64,000 nt of DNA from Odontomyia ornata (lineage: Eukaryota > Arthropoda > Insecta > Diptera > Stratiomyidae): the NCBI GenBank assembly GCA_963969285.1, contig OZ017738.1, positions 240,138,132-240,202,131 on the forward strand. The letters are read 5' to 3'. Below, one piece after another: positions 43,430 through 54,774 of this stretch (the first letter of the stretch is position 1; each line of letters starts with the position of its first letter). Below the pieces are notes generated by a model. That model was not told the origin of the DNA. It did no database searches and saw only the letters and a program-made list of their open reading frames with translations. The translations under genes were made by a program, and so were the position numbers.

Positions 43430-44600
43430 ATAGGGTTTTGGTTTGCGAATGCGTGTCTGCCACGGTTCTTCAGGCATTAACTGCAGTGGTCGCTTCCACA
43501 GCGTCGTTGGAGAGGCTTCCCGAAGAGAGGAAACCTCAGCAGTGTAATTGTCAAGGCTGGTGTATTATCATCAATATTGGGGTTTGCAGCGGGCTGGGAA
43601 CCTACTTTTGGGCCTTGGAGGACCACTGAGGTGATCGGGTACCCGCTCGTCCGTTTTTTGAAGTGGCTCAATCTGGGTAAACCAGGGAGCAGGTGTCAGG
43701 CTTACCGAATTCGTAGCAGAAAACCGTACACTCTGTCTGACATGCAATAAACCGATGTCCGGTTTGCTTGCAGTTCCAGCAGGTCGTGAGGTTCCCCACC
43801 ACGGCTCCCATAAGCTCGTCTAACTCCATGTTGGTATCTTCCAGATGTAAATTGTTGGGCTCTTGTACCACTTCCGCAATTCCGTGCCGTGGACCCGTTC
43901 TCGCTAACAAGTATGACCGTTCTTGGAGGTCTTTCTTGACTCCCTCCTGTCGACTGAAGGCTCTTAGAAGCGATGCCATGTCCTGAGGGTTGGAGTTCGT
44001 GATATGATGGCGAAGTTCTGGCCTCGAATTTCGTCCATGTTAACTGTGGGATACTCCATACGGAGTGCCTCCTTCAACCGTGACCAGCGTTGAGATGGTG
44101 GAGTAGCATGTATCCACCAGTAGGTTTCCTGCGCTACGCCCCTAAGCAGCATTGGGAGGTGTCCGGCCAGCGCCATGTGGTCTCTTGCTAACATCTGGCC
44201 TATCAAAGACTCCATCCGACCAATGAAGACCCCTACGTTGATTGAGTTGGGCTCCCCGCTAAAATGGAGATTCCAGCCCTGAACGATCCTGAGGATCTGC
44301 GTCGGATTCAACCGATATGGTGGATGTGAAGGTCTGCGTTGGCCAGGAGGAGCCACTAGAGCCAGAGTCGGTAGTTGCACTTGGCTCAGCCTGGGCCGGT
44401 ACACCGGAGCCATGAGATTCATGGATGAGCGAGGCCTATTTCACCCAATGGAGCATTCTAAGGGTTTTGGTCCAAGTCCCACATTGGAGGCGTTCATGGA
44501 CGTGCTGGAGGTGAATTTTACTGCTCTATCCTGCAGGACTGTCGCCTCCACGGGTACAGTTCGGCTCTGCCCTTAAGCAGGTGGCATTGCTCCGGCTCCT
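43430..44600 (-). pseudogene. Gypsy copy C Gag
   Basis: Minus strand. The N-terminal region starts near 44,600, with the capsid-like part at 43,964-44,422: LNPTQILRIVQGWNLHFSG, GRMESLIGQMLARDHM and SQRWSRLKEALRMEYPTV. A deletion near 44,025 removes about 190 bp compared with copy B. The nucleocapsid follows with CWNCKQTGHRFIAC (about 43,745-43,790) and FCYEFGKPDTCSLVYPD, in which two metal ligands are changed. Then comes a segment of about 145 bp (43,490-43,637) that copy B lacks. The frame is broken at several places. Confidence 0.82.
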
Positions 44601-44870
44601 TCCATGTTATCAACATCGTCCCGTATTGGCGAACCTTGGTCCCTGCAATCGTTTGTTTTGCTCCTTGTGTGGCTGGAGTCTCGGCAGGTCTGGCCTGTGG
44701 TATGGCGGAAGTTGCTGATTGCTTACGAAGTGGGCATGTCCAGCGTACCAGAAGATGTCGGGTCACGCAGGTTTTGTGGTACTGATGGCTGCACGGTAGC
44801 ATACGCACTAACGTGCCATCGCTTCTGGCCTGCTGGCAAATCAAATGGAGCGTGGTCGGTCCCGCATCTT
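44600..44870 (-). pseudogene. RING-H2-like segment upstream of Gypsy Gag
   Basis: On the minus strand from about 44,866 a frame reads LICQQARSDGTLVRMLPCSH, then QYHKTCVTRHLLVRWTCPLRKQ. The pattern C...LPCSHxYHxxC...WTCPxxK resembles a RING-H2 finger, the fold of many E3 ubiquitin ligases. The first ligand of the C-x2-C pair is His and the final Cys is Arg (CPLR where CPLC is usual), so it is degraded or a chance likeness. The frame continues into Gag sequence (WKEPEQCHLLKGRAELYPW). It starts just after a stop near 44,869. The matching region is deleted in copies A and B, so conservation cannot be tested in this window. Confidence 0.4.
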
Positions 44871-44879
44871 ACCGTAAAC

Positions 44880-45605
44880 GACGTTTATTGGGCGTGCGTT
44901 TCATCGAAATTTTCTGCAAAGAACTTTGTCCTAATGATCATATTTATAATAATAAGTAAACCTAGGGGACATATATAAATATTACAAAAATTGCTTAGTG
45001 GCCAAAAGTGGCGAACTATTCAACACTCTATCATAAAATGTACGGAAAATGGCAATTATGTATTTATCATGAGCAAATTGGGTCTTTCCGCTCATCTGTC
45101 CCCTTCCCAGGCAAGGACACCAATGGTGAGGTCTTCCTCTGCGTTATAGGAACTACTCTCTTGAGGCCCCATAAGAATCAGGGTTCGGAAGTGCTCTCTC
45201 ATACGCAACTTTTGACCAGGAATAGCGAGTCTTATCATGGATAGTCATGGACTAGCTAAGCAGCCAATCACGTGATATTAAAATCCATATAATGGAAGAC
45301 ACTTAGGAACCGCTTGATTTTGGGTGCAGATCAGGATCCGCCGCAAAAATGATGTTGAGTAACAGCTTCCGAATACACAAAAGGACTCTAATATCATTTG
45401 ACATTGCTAGTCATACAATGGTGGTAAAGAGTAAGTCAATGCAGGTCCAAACGATATTGATGTTCGAGGACAACACTCGTCCAGAAGTTATTAAATTGCT
45501 TGGGCACGATTTGTGCAATATCCCTTAGTAGTTACCTACCCACCAAAAATCTGGATACCTTGAAGGGTCACCTAGAGACGATGGTCTGTTCACGCTCACG
45601 ACTGA
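44880..45605. repeat. Leader block "gamma", copy 3
   Basis: This is the most complete copy, matching 13,440-14,070 and 28,470-28,845. It is non-coding, with an AT-rich part at 44,935-45,000. The short open frame at 45,008-45,244 has no recognisable motif. Confidence 0.6.
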
Positions 45606-45607
45606 CG

Positions 45608-46798
45608 TGATTTAGGTAGATGAATGTCTGTGAAGGATTGCAGCGACAGTCTGCTGCCTCAGCGGAAGAGGATGGTAGTATCCGCCAAGATTTGGCCTGG
45701 TCTGAGGACGCGTGAATGCGCTGGCAGGCTAGCGTTGCGGTGTCATGGGGTGGATTCTTTTCCCCCAGCGCAAGGACACACTACAAAAAAAATTTCGCAT
45801 TCACGAATTCAAAGGGTCAAATGCCAATTGACTGGTATCGAGGCCGAGGTAACCTACTTAGGGTTGAAATGGGGCCGGAAAAAACGGATGGACTTGAGAG
45901 ACTTCGTCGTTACTGACGATATTTATGGCCTAAAAATAAAAATGGGGCATCCAGGTGGAAGCGGTGCCCCTCGCACCCTCCCAACCAGATCAAGATCCGA
46001 ATGTAGACGTGGCCATATATTTCTCATTTGAGTGAAAAACTCATACAAACATAATTTGCATGAATTTTCCCTATCAAATGGGGAAAAGAAACGTGGCCAA
46101 TTTATGTTATAGTATTATGCGATGGAATCGCGTAACACTATACCATAAAAGCGCACGTGAGCAGAAGGCCACTTTACCCGGGCAAGAGCCCCTTTAACAC
46201 AAAAGAAGGAAGAGTGCGCCCGATGGCAAGCTCATTTTAGTTGAGGGGCCTGCCATCGTCGCCGGTCCTACACCCGGTCAGGTTAGACTAAAAGAAAGGC
46301 CGAAGGTATACGTTTCATAATTCATTGTATTTTTATTGGACTTTCTTTACTGATAATTTTTCCCAACTATATTTATTGCGCAAATTTCAAAGATGTTTGT
46401 AAACTTGAAACATGTTCACCATGCTATGTAATTTCTTCAAATTGGCAAAATAACGGTTTTGTGATAATTTGACGCAATCATTTCCAGCTTTGTTGTTTCT
46501 TCATTTGTATCTATTATTTTTTTACTGAATTCTAAGTGTATCTCACTTTCTTTTTGAATTAGCTCGGATTTCAGAATATCAATTTTTTCAATCTTGAAAG
46601 GCTTGGTTCTTAATAAAAACTTTATTAATAAAAATCTCTATCCAAGCGTTTTTTAAAATCATTAATGAATTCATTGAGTAAAATATATTGTACGTTAATT
46701 TATTATTAAAATCTTTTACTTTAATACGTTTTATTTTCGCTTTGATGAGCAATAAAATACACTCATAAAATATATAAAAATAAATATGAATAATAAAT
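45608..46798. repeat. Block "alpha" copy 3 and AT-rich spacer copy 3
   Basis: Block alpha (45,608-46,320) and the AT spacer (46,320-46,798) follow each other as in 5,790-7,010. The hairpin TTATGCGAT...ATCGCGTAA recurs near 46,115-46,135 with one mismatch. The spacer is cut after ATAAAT by the BEL-1 insertion and continues at 55,468. Confidence 0.65.
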
Positions 46799-46803
46799 GA
46801 TAA

Positions 46804-47468
46804 TGTTGCAAACTGGCTTGCAACACGAAAGCAGGAAAATTAATTAGTTTAATGAGCACATAAACTCATCAAACTTCGCGAAGTAAAATGTTTTGGTGCT
46901 CAGGCACTTTAACCAGTGCACCAAATATAATGTTTTCCCTTTTTTATCACTCACTTCTAAACTACACAAAATGCACTCAGCACTTAAGCACTGGCTGGTC
47001 CCTCGGTATATTCACAAGTCAATCACAAACACAAAAACTCCTCCACTGCACAAAATGAAACAACTGCTTTCACTCGTGGTTCAGACTAGAATGAGAATTT
47101 TTATTCCATCAATATCCAACGCTTAATAATTAACAGAATTGCTGATTGCACTATTCCCACATAGACGCACGTGCACTTTGTATGCTACAAAAGTGCTGAC
47201 GCTTGTGGATGACGAGAATATCAAGCGATACTTGATATGGTCTAATCGCGGGTAAAAGTGCTGATGATGCGTCTATGTGGGATCCATGCATTACATTTTG
47301 ATACAAAATTCGAAGCCACCAAACAAACAAATGTTACAATGTATTAAATGATACACTGCATGAATTTTAGGATGACTGGTAAACGTTACAATGTATCAAA
47401 TGATACATTGTATGATTTTTATTATAGATTTTGATGGTTTGTCAAATTTTAGGTGATGTAATTGTACA
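46804..47468 (-). repeat. BEL-1 3' LTR (left)
   Basis: 665 bp; plus strand TGTTGCAAACTGG...TTGTACA. It contains a 14-bp inverted repeat (CCCACATAGACGCA at 47,156-47,169 and its complement at 47,268-47,281) and two near-palindromes ACAATGTAT(C/T)AAATGATACA near the U3 start. Confidence 0.97.
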
Positions 47469-47481
47469 TTCCTCCCCCCCG
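47469..47481 (-). promoter_or_regulatory. BEL-1 polypurine tract
   Basis: On the minus strand GGGGGGGGAGGAA directly precedes the 3' LTR. This is the expected plus-strand priming site. Confidence 0.85.
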
Positions 47482-47505
47482 TTGAGGGATTCCTCAACCG
47501 CTGGT

Positions 47506-49281
47506 TTACACATTGATAGTGAAATCTGCATTGGAGTGCCGTCGTGGTGCTGGTGTCGGTTTCAAGTTATCGGAATGGTCGTGTCCATGTTGTTGGCATT
47601 GTCCCTTACTGCAAATTATGACAGCAATTACAATCAGTATCCCCAAAGTGGTGTAACTGACCATCAAGGGGTGGTGTGTTGTTTGTTGGACATCATTGGG
47701 TTGCTCGGCGTTCCGTTGATCTTCTAGAAGTCGCTGTAGTGCGGTGAGTTCATCGATATCGGTAGCGTATGGTGTTGCAGCATGGTACTTCAAGGAGCCT
47801 AGGGCCGGCAAATCCTTAGATATGTTGAAGTTTGTGAAAGCTGTATAGGTTAGATGCGCGGTTGTATTGAAGACGCTGTAGCTGTACAGATTAAGTTGAG
47901 CATTTCCTAAGGAACACTCATGACGAATTTCAAGGAGCCCCGCATGTTCCAATGTGATTTGGAATGTGTTCGTGCCGCATACTGCGTTAAGTTTGACGGG
48001 TTCCTTAAATGCGAATATCCATTGATTCCTGGTTTGCAGCTTCACGCACACATAATGATCGATCACTCGTGCTAAGGGGTATAGTGTGCTGCTTATGTTG
48101 TTGAAAAGCTCGATTTCGCACGCCAGATAGCTGGAAGCTGACGTATGTATTGTTTGTAGCCTGGGACAAATGAGGTGGTTCGTCTTGCTCTCCATGCATG
48201 TTCCAAGTAGTTTGGAGGTGATGGGTAAGTAATTGTCCCCATGGTTGTTCACCGCTAATAATGAGAACTTCGGTTCAATGGCCACTATGGTGTTGTTGAT
48301 TATAATAGGTATAGGCGTAATCCGAAACAGATGAAATTGTTCCTGGGCTGTGAGTGGCAACCTTACGTTAAAGATAAAGTAGTCCCGGGTGGCGGCACTT
48401 TTGATGGTCATCAATTTGTAAAATGCGGCTGGATCGTCATCCTGAATAGGTATTTGAAGCGGTGGTGCCAAATGAGATTTTATTTTGTGTATTTCGTGTT
48501 GGATCTGGCTGACTGGCAATAGCATTGGGCTGAGTCTTCCATGATGTGTATCAACAAGGACATCTATCAATAGTGCTTGGACTCTTTGTAGGCTGGATGC
48601 TCTTAGTGTCAGCTGGATGGCAATCGTGGTAATTAATTGAGTGATGCGTTGCTGATTCTCCTGAGCATCGAATTCTTGGATCCTGTTAATTGGTTCTTGG
48701 ATCTGCTTTTCCACGTCTCCGAAAGTCTCGTTAACTTGTGCCTGATCCTTCTTGATAATATTTAGTGTGGCATCGAGAATTGACGTCTGGTTTTTTATGA
48801 GTTTAAGGAGATGACCTTCATTTGCCTTGACGTGGTCAATAGTCCTGGCCATTTCTTGCGCATATTCTGAGTCCAGGGTCCCAAAGAGTGAATGGGCGAT
48901 GTTACTCACCAGGTCAATGGCGCCTCTTTTATTTCGTTTCCTGGTTAATAGCACTTCTTTTAGCTCCAATTCGGCAATTATGTGATCGAATTGCTTGACC
49001 AGGGAATTACATGTGTCATTAGGTTGTATCAGACCGCATAGGTGTTGTAGCCCATCTCTACCGTTGTGCATTGCTGTTAAGCCCCTCCAAATGGGTTTGA
49101 CGTCATAATAAATTATTAGGTTCCATTCGCCTGCCATTGGTTGGATAGTTGCCATTCGCTCAAAATGGATACCTGGTGCTTGGTTGAATTGTGTTATAAC
49201 AACTGGAGATCCCAGAATAAGTGGTAGCGCAAGCAGTGCTATCAAGATAGTCAACATTCCTGGAGCCATTGTCATCTTTTG
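47506..49281 (-). CDS. BEL-1 envelope-like domain (F-type fusion glycoprotein), open
   Basis: This is the C-terminal part of an uninterrupted 869-codon frame (47,506-50,115) that also contains the end of integrase. A hydrophobic signal-like segment (PGMLTILIALLALPLILGSP, about 49,205-49,265) starts the domain. About 110 residues later a furin-type site RKRNKR (48,926-48,943) is followed by GA and by SLFGTLDSEYA, the wording after the cleavage site in baculovirus F and insect errantivirus Env proteins. A heptad-rich region with Asn-linked sites (NQTSILDATLN, NETF) comes next, then a Cys-containing ectodomain and a membrane anchor (YTTLGILIVIAVIIC, about 47,600-47,645) with a short tail containing PTPAPRR. 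The small N-terminal and large C-terminal halves fit the F class. Binding and fusion roles are inferred. Confidence 0.85.
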   Translation of the reverse strand, partial: QKMTMAPGMLTILIALLALPLILGSPVVITQFNQAPGIHFERMATIQPMAGEWNLIIYYDVKPIWRGLTAMHNGRDGLQHLCGLIQPNDTCNSLVKQFDHIIAELELKEVLLTRKRNKRGAIDLVSNIAHSLFGTLDSEYAQEMARTIDHVKANEGHLLKLIKNQTSILDATLNIIKKDQAQVNETFGDVEKQIQEPINRIQEFDAQENQQRITQLITTIAIQLTLRASSLQRVQALLIDVLVDTHHGRLSPMLLPVSQIQHEIHKIKSHLAPPLQIPIQDDDPAAFYKLMTIKSAATRDYFIFNVRLPLTAQEQFHLFRITPIPIIINNTIVAIEPKFSLLAVNNHGDNYLPITSKLLGTCMESKTNHLICPRLQTIHTSASSYLACEIELFNNISSTLYPLARVIDHYVCVKLQTRNQWIFAFKEPVKLNAVCGTNTFQITLEHAGLLEIRHECSLGNAQLNLYSYSVFNTTAHLTYTAFTNFNISKDLPALGSLKYHAATPYATDIDELTALQRLLEDQRNAEQPNDVQQTTHHPLMVSYTTLGILIVIAVIICSKGQCQQHGHDHSDNLKPTPAPRRHSNADFTINV

Positions 49282-52200
49282 TCGTTTTTTTGGAGTGGCT
49301 TGACTGTTTGAATCATCGCTGGAGCTAGATAGGCTTTCGTAGCTAGGGTGTGATGGTCCTGATTCATCTTGGACATTTTGCTGGAAAGAAGGCCTGCCTG
49401 AATGGGATGGTCCAGGCGTATTCTTAGAGTCCTCAGGAACGGTGGGAGTTGACCGCTGTAGACTGAAGAAATTTTTAGTGGGTAATGGAGCTAATTGATG
49501 TATTGATCGTGTTCGCATCCCCTGTGCTGTTTTGACTTCCACAACTCGCACCATTCCATCATCACCCTTGATGACCTTTGAAATTCGGCCAAGTGGCCAA
49601 TTTTGTATAGGGCAGTTGTCCTCTTTTATGACCACCATCATCCCTGGTTCAATGTTGGCAGGTCGATCACGCCATTTTTGCTTGGCCTGTAGCTGATTCA
49701 GATAATCCTGTGACCAGCGTTTCCAGAACTCCATTCTTAGCCGTTTTACAAGATCCCATCGACGCAACAAACCGGAGGTATTAGGCCCCGCATTGATGTC
49801 AACTTGTGCTGTTAAGGGCTCACCGATTAGAAAGTGACCTGGTGTTAAAGCTTCTAAATCTCTTGGGTCTGTTGACATGGGAGTGATTGGTCTAGAGTTC
49901 AATACTGCCTCTACCGCAACCACCACGGTCTCCAGTTCCTCATACGTAAGTGAGGCTGACGAAACACTGCGCACCAAGAGATGCTTCGCTGATTTAACAG
50001 CTGCCTCCCACAGGCCACCAAAGTGTGGTGTTCTTGGAGGAATGAATTTGAACTGGATTCCTCTTGAGCTGCATGCTCTGATGATGGACTCCTGAGCTGG
50101 TTGTGAGTATATCACTGACTCAAGCTCAGCAAACTTATTCCTTGCGCCAACGAAATTGGTTGCGTTGTCGCAGTAGAGCCTTTCGCAATGGCCTCTCCGT
50201 CCTAAGAATCATATAAGGGAGCCAATGAACGCATCAGTTAACAGATCAGTTGCCAGCTCCAGGTGGACGGCCTTGGTGGCAAAGCAGCAAAATACTACAA
50301 TGTAGGCCTTCTGAGGTTTTTTTACCTCGGACCTTATAGTGCAGCCAAAATGGGTCACAAAAGTCTGCTCCCGCGTTTATGAACGGTCGAGCAGGCTGGA
50401 CTCTAGTTCTCGGCAGATTTCCCATAATTTGACTCATGAGAGCTGGTTTTGCCTTGAAGCAGGTTACGCAATGGTGCACAATTGATCTCGCCATGATTTT
50501 TCCCTTAATGGGCCAGAATCTCTGCTCGGTTTGGTTAAGCAGTGTTTGTGGGCCGCAGTGAAAGTTTTGATCATGGATGCTCCTCATGAGCAATTTGACC
50601 AACGGGTCATTGTAAGGAAGCAGCATAGGATGTTTGGCATCATATGAGCTTGACGAATTTCGAAGACGACCGGAAACTCGGATGATTCCGTCTCCATCGA
50701 TAAATGGTGTCAGATCCGAAAGATGGCTTCCCTTTTTTACCATGTTGTGTTTCTTGAGGTGGCTCAGGTCATCCTTGAAGTCGTTTGCCTGTATGGTGCG
50801 AACGATGGAAATCAGGGCCTTCTGCAATTCTTCCGGTGCCAATGAAATATGTGCAGCTCTGTTGGATTGTGGTTGTCTGGCGTGACGGCTAAAACGAAGC
50901 ATGTATGCAACTATCCTCTGCAAGGTTGTGAAGGAGTTGTGGTGGTTGATCAGATACATGATATCGACTGGTGTTGCGACGGCAGTGGCGGTCACTTCTG
51001 GTTTCTTCTGTTTGAGTTCTGTTGAGCTGCTGGATGTTATCTGATTGATATTTTTGTGGAAAAGGCCTGGCCACGAGGCCTCACTGCCATGCAGAAACAA
51101 GGGACCATAGAACCAACTGTTTGATGATGCCAGCCTGCGAGCCGACATTCCGCGGGAAACTATGTCAGCTGGATTATAAGTGGATCTCACATGACGCCAC
51201 TGATCGGATAATGACCCCTCCTGGATTCTAGCCACTCTGTTGGCCATGAAGGTTTCAAACGATGATGATGGTGTATTGATCCATGCGAGAACCACCTCCG
51301 AATCACTCCAGAAAAACATTGGACGTTCTTCGTAGTTCAGATCCTTCTTCACTCTTGTGGCAAGCTCGACTCCCAAAAGAGCCGCGCACAACTCCAGGCG
51401 TGTTATTGGTTGTGTTTTAAGAGGTGCCACTCGAGATTTTGCGCACAGAAGCCGAACAATCACCTTCCCACCCTGATGAATAGATCGGAGGTAAACTGCC
51501 GCTCCATAAGCCTTCTGGGAAGCATCCACAAAAACATGAACCTGCACTGATCTGGGCGTCTGCTGGGAGAACATGTGCCGTGGAAAACGTATGTCCTGCA
51601 AACACTTGATGTCGTCGCGGAATGATCTCCACGATGCTTCCAAGTCTGAAGATAATGGGTCATCCCAAGAGCCATTTAGTTGCCATAGCTCTTGAATGAA
51701 CATCTTTGCGGTCACTACTATTGGTGAGAGTAGCCCTAATGGGTCGAATATCCTAGCCAGTTCTGAAGTAACGGTGCGCCGTGTGATTGCTTGCTCAGCA
51801 GACTGGTTGACTCTTATGAGGAATTGGTCGTCGTTTGGTCGCCACATTAGCCCCAATGTCTTGATGGTATTTGCTTGAAGTCCCTCCAGATCCAAGTCAA
51901 CCTCTTAATGCTCAACTGGTATGTGATCCAGAAGTCTCTGATTGTTTGGGCACCATTTGCGCAACTTAAAACCAGCGAGTCCCAGTAATTCCGACAATTG
52001 TTTTTGCATCTCGATGGTCTCGACTAATGAGTTGGAGCCCACCAATCCATCATCCACATAGAAATGTTCCTTCAGGGTAACAGATCCTAATGGATATCTC
52101 AGGTGGTTATCCTGTGCGAGCTTCAGGAGGCACTTGGTTGCTAAGTAGGGTGCAGCACGGGTACCATATGTGACAGTGTTCAGTTGATAGTATTTAGCGG

Positions 52201-53189
52201 GCTGCATAGGATTATCACGCCACAGGATAAGCTGGTATCTTCTATCTTCTGGATGCATCAAAATCTGACGATACATCTTCTGAATGTCGGCAGTAAAGAC
52301 GTAGGTTGGAAGGCGGAAACGGAGCAGAATGGTGAACAACTCCGGTTGAACTGTTGGTCCAGTGTTTACTATGTCCAAAAAAGGCAATCGCACCATGAAA
52401 CGACCATTCTGCACCTTCCTAGTGTGTTCCACAAAGTGGCTCTCGCAACGCTTCTCGGCCAACGACAGGGATGGTTGATTGTCCGCAACCTCATCAATTC
52501 TCCAGAATCTCTCGACAAGCTCGTTGATACTTTGTTCCTCTGGCGTGAATACACCACACGTAACATGAGATGAATCGGCTACGTTGATCCCCCCGGACAT
52601 CACCCAACCAAGGAAGGTATTTTGGAGAATCGGCAAACCTTCGGCTAGTCTTATTTGGCCTGATCTTAGGAGCTGATGATGAAATTCAGCCCCTAAGAGG
52701 ATGTCTACATGTTCAGGTTGATTGAAAGTGGGGTCGGCTAAGGAAACTGTTGCTGGTATTGACCATGAATTGATATTAACATGCCTTGATGGTTGTTTGG
52801 ACACAATCTCTGGAAGTACAAATGCTTCAAGTCTGGTCGAGTAATTTGTGACTCGGGAGAAAACTTCTAACTCGATTCTTCGTCTGGAGTTCCTTGCAGC
52901 TCCACCAATTCCTTCAATTTGCAAATCCGCTTTGTGTGACACCAACCCCAATCGTTTAACAAGCCTCTCGGTCGCCAAGTTGACCTGAGATCCGGAATCG
53001 AGCAATGCTCTGCATGTTACGGTTAATCCATTGTGCGATTTCACTAGAATTTTTGCGGTGCCAAGGAGAACGTATGTGTGGCGATCATGAATGGACGAGG
53101 CTACAAGAGACGATGAACTGGATGGTTGGATGTCCTTTTGAGTACCCTTGTTGTTGTCTTGCCCTGTTTTGGGTTGCTGAACTGTGTCG
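49282..53189 (-). pseudogene. BEL-1 Pol (protease, RT, RNase H, integrase, DUF5641-like)
   Basis: Minus strand. Protease CRALLDSGSQVNLAT (about 52,979-53,020) has the DSG catalytic triad. RT: after VRLPFL (about 52,380) the fingers are missing, about 100 codons compared with BEL-2, in frame. Then LLRFRLPTYVFTADIQKMYR, YQLNTVTYGTRAAPYLA and HFYVDD (about 52,045-52,060) are intact. Stop TAA at 51,905. RNase H: VHVFVDASQKAYGAAVYL (about 51,500-51,545) and WSDSEVVLAW. Integrase: H2C2 finger about 50,440-50,590, GADFCDPFW, then a +1 in an A7 run (about 50,315), TGA 50,209, CDNATNFVGA and HFGGLWEAAVKSAK. The DUF5641-like part is FWKRWSQDYLNQLQ and PLGRISKVIKG (about 49,570-49,740). A Ser/Pro-rich spacer leads into the envelope-like domain without a stop. 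Confidence 0.92.
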
Positions 53190-54677
53190 AGATGGAGGAG
53201 AGTATTGTGCTTATGGTTGCACCTGGTGCAGGCTTGTAAAGTACATGCACTGGCCTTGTGCCCTGGTTGAAGACAATTGACCCACAATTTGTTCTTCTGG
53301 ATACACTGGAGCCTGGTTGCAACTGGCATTTGCAAGAACTGCTTGCAAGAAAACATTGGATGTGCTGAATGCTTGCACACAATGCAGATTGTATTTCTTT
53401 TGTCGGGGCAGTGGTTGTTGTGAGGGATCTTCCTGAGCTCGGTTTATCCCTGTTACCGATGGATTCAAGTGACTGGAACCGAAACTCTAAAAAATCCAAG
53501 AATGCCCGTATTGACTGATTCTCCTTTGGCTTGGTGATGGATTGCTCGAACAGTGTGTGGCTCTGCTTATCCAACTTTTAACAAGAAAGTGGAGAAGCAG
53601 TGGATCCCAAGTCGAAACCTCCACCCCAAGATTGCTCAGTGCGAGAAGGCCTTCATGGACGGTATCATGAAGGTTTTTTACTATTGATGATGTTGGCGTG
53701 TCAGTGGTGATGGTCGGCGAGCTCATAATCTTCGAAATGATAGCTGAAGTTAATAGCCTTTTGTTATTATATCGGCTTTGAATCACGTCCCAGGCTGAAG
53801 TGTAATTCGCTTCCGTCAATGGAAGGTGTCGAACGAGCTTCTCTGCCTCGCCAGTAAGATGGTTCTTCAAGTACCACATTTTTTGTATTGCAGGTATTGA
53901 TTGTAGGTGTATCACCTGCGTAAACATGTCACAGAATTGACCCCATCTGAGGTAATCACCATCAAACGTTGGAATAGTGACCTTGGGAAGGCGTATTGAT
54001 AAGGCATCTGTGTTGGCAGCAACCTAGTTCATGAATATTGGTTGTGATGTTTCTGTCGTCATCAAACTCTCCCTAACGATGTCTTCCAGCCTTATGTATG
54101 CCTCCATGTCGTAATCTGTAGGATCATCATCAAGTTCAAGGATGGAGTAGTGAAGGTCCTCAATTTGGCTCCACAACCCCTTCACCAGATTGTGCACCAA
54201 GCTCATACACTGAGGGCTCATTTCTGTTGATAATCTCGTTAAATGGCGATGAGCAGTCGCCATGATAGCCTTTTGGCGGCGTATTAACGTGGTTATCTCC
54301 ACTGGTTGTGCGGAGTGGCGGTTGATTGGGCTTAGTTTGTGGTTATGATCCTTCACACCATGATCCTTGTCATCTTTCAGCTCGGTGCCCTGAATGCTGT
54401 GAAGTTCACTTTGGAAAATCTCCTGGTATTTTGTCACCAAGTTTGCGACCTGGTTGTAGTAATCCGTGTGGTAGTAGGAATGTTCAGTGGGAACTGGATC
54501 CAATGCACGGATTTCGTTGTCCGTTTCTTCAAATCTATCCCATGCAGCTGACAGCTCTCGAAGGCGCCTTTCAAAGTAGGAGCTTGTTTTCCTTTGTGCA
54601 CTATCCTTGTTGTAGTTACGGATCAGTGTTTGGATTTCCTCTCCAGTTTTCTGTTGCTCTGTGGCGAGCTGGTCCAT
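53190..54677 (-). pseudogene. BEL-1 Gag
   Basis: Starts at ATG 54,677 (MDQLATEQQKTGEEIQ), 98 bp after the PBS. The N-terminal 217 codons are charged and helical and end at TAG 54,024-54,026. The same frame goes on with the capsid-like part (FTQVIHLQSIPAIQKMWYL, LTGEAEKLVRHLPL, then YTSAWDVIQSRYNNK). A one-base loss in an AAAA run near 53,575 moves to the frame of HTLFEQSITKPKENQ; a second loss near 53,405 moves to that of ICIVCKHSAHPMFSCKQF. The CCHC knuckle CLQPGHKASAC and a CNHKHNTLLH element end Gag near 53,195. The order is the same as in BEL-2 and BEL-3. Confidence 0.9.
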
Positions 54678-54774
54678 GTTGATTGATATGGTGTGGCAGA
54701 TTCACCGAATGGAAGTTCACTTAAAGGATCTTGAAGGATCACCAGTCGTACTACTCGAGGTGGCGTGAATATGT

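Noticed and set aside
47506..50115. Single-copy host gene with membrane anchor
   Set aside because: The frame lies between LTRs with a target duplication and begins in integrase; it belongs to BEL-1.
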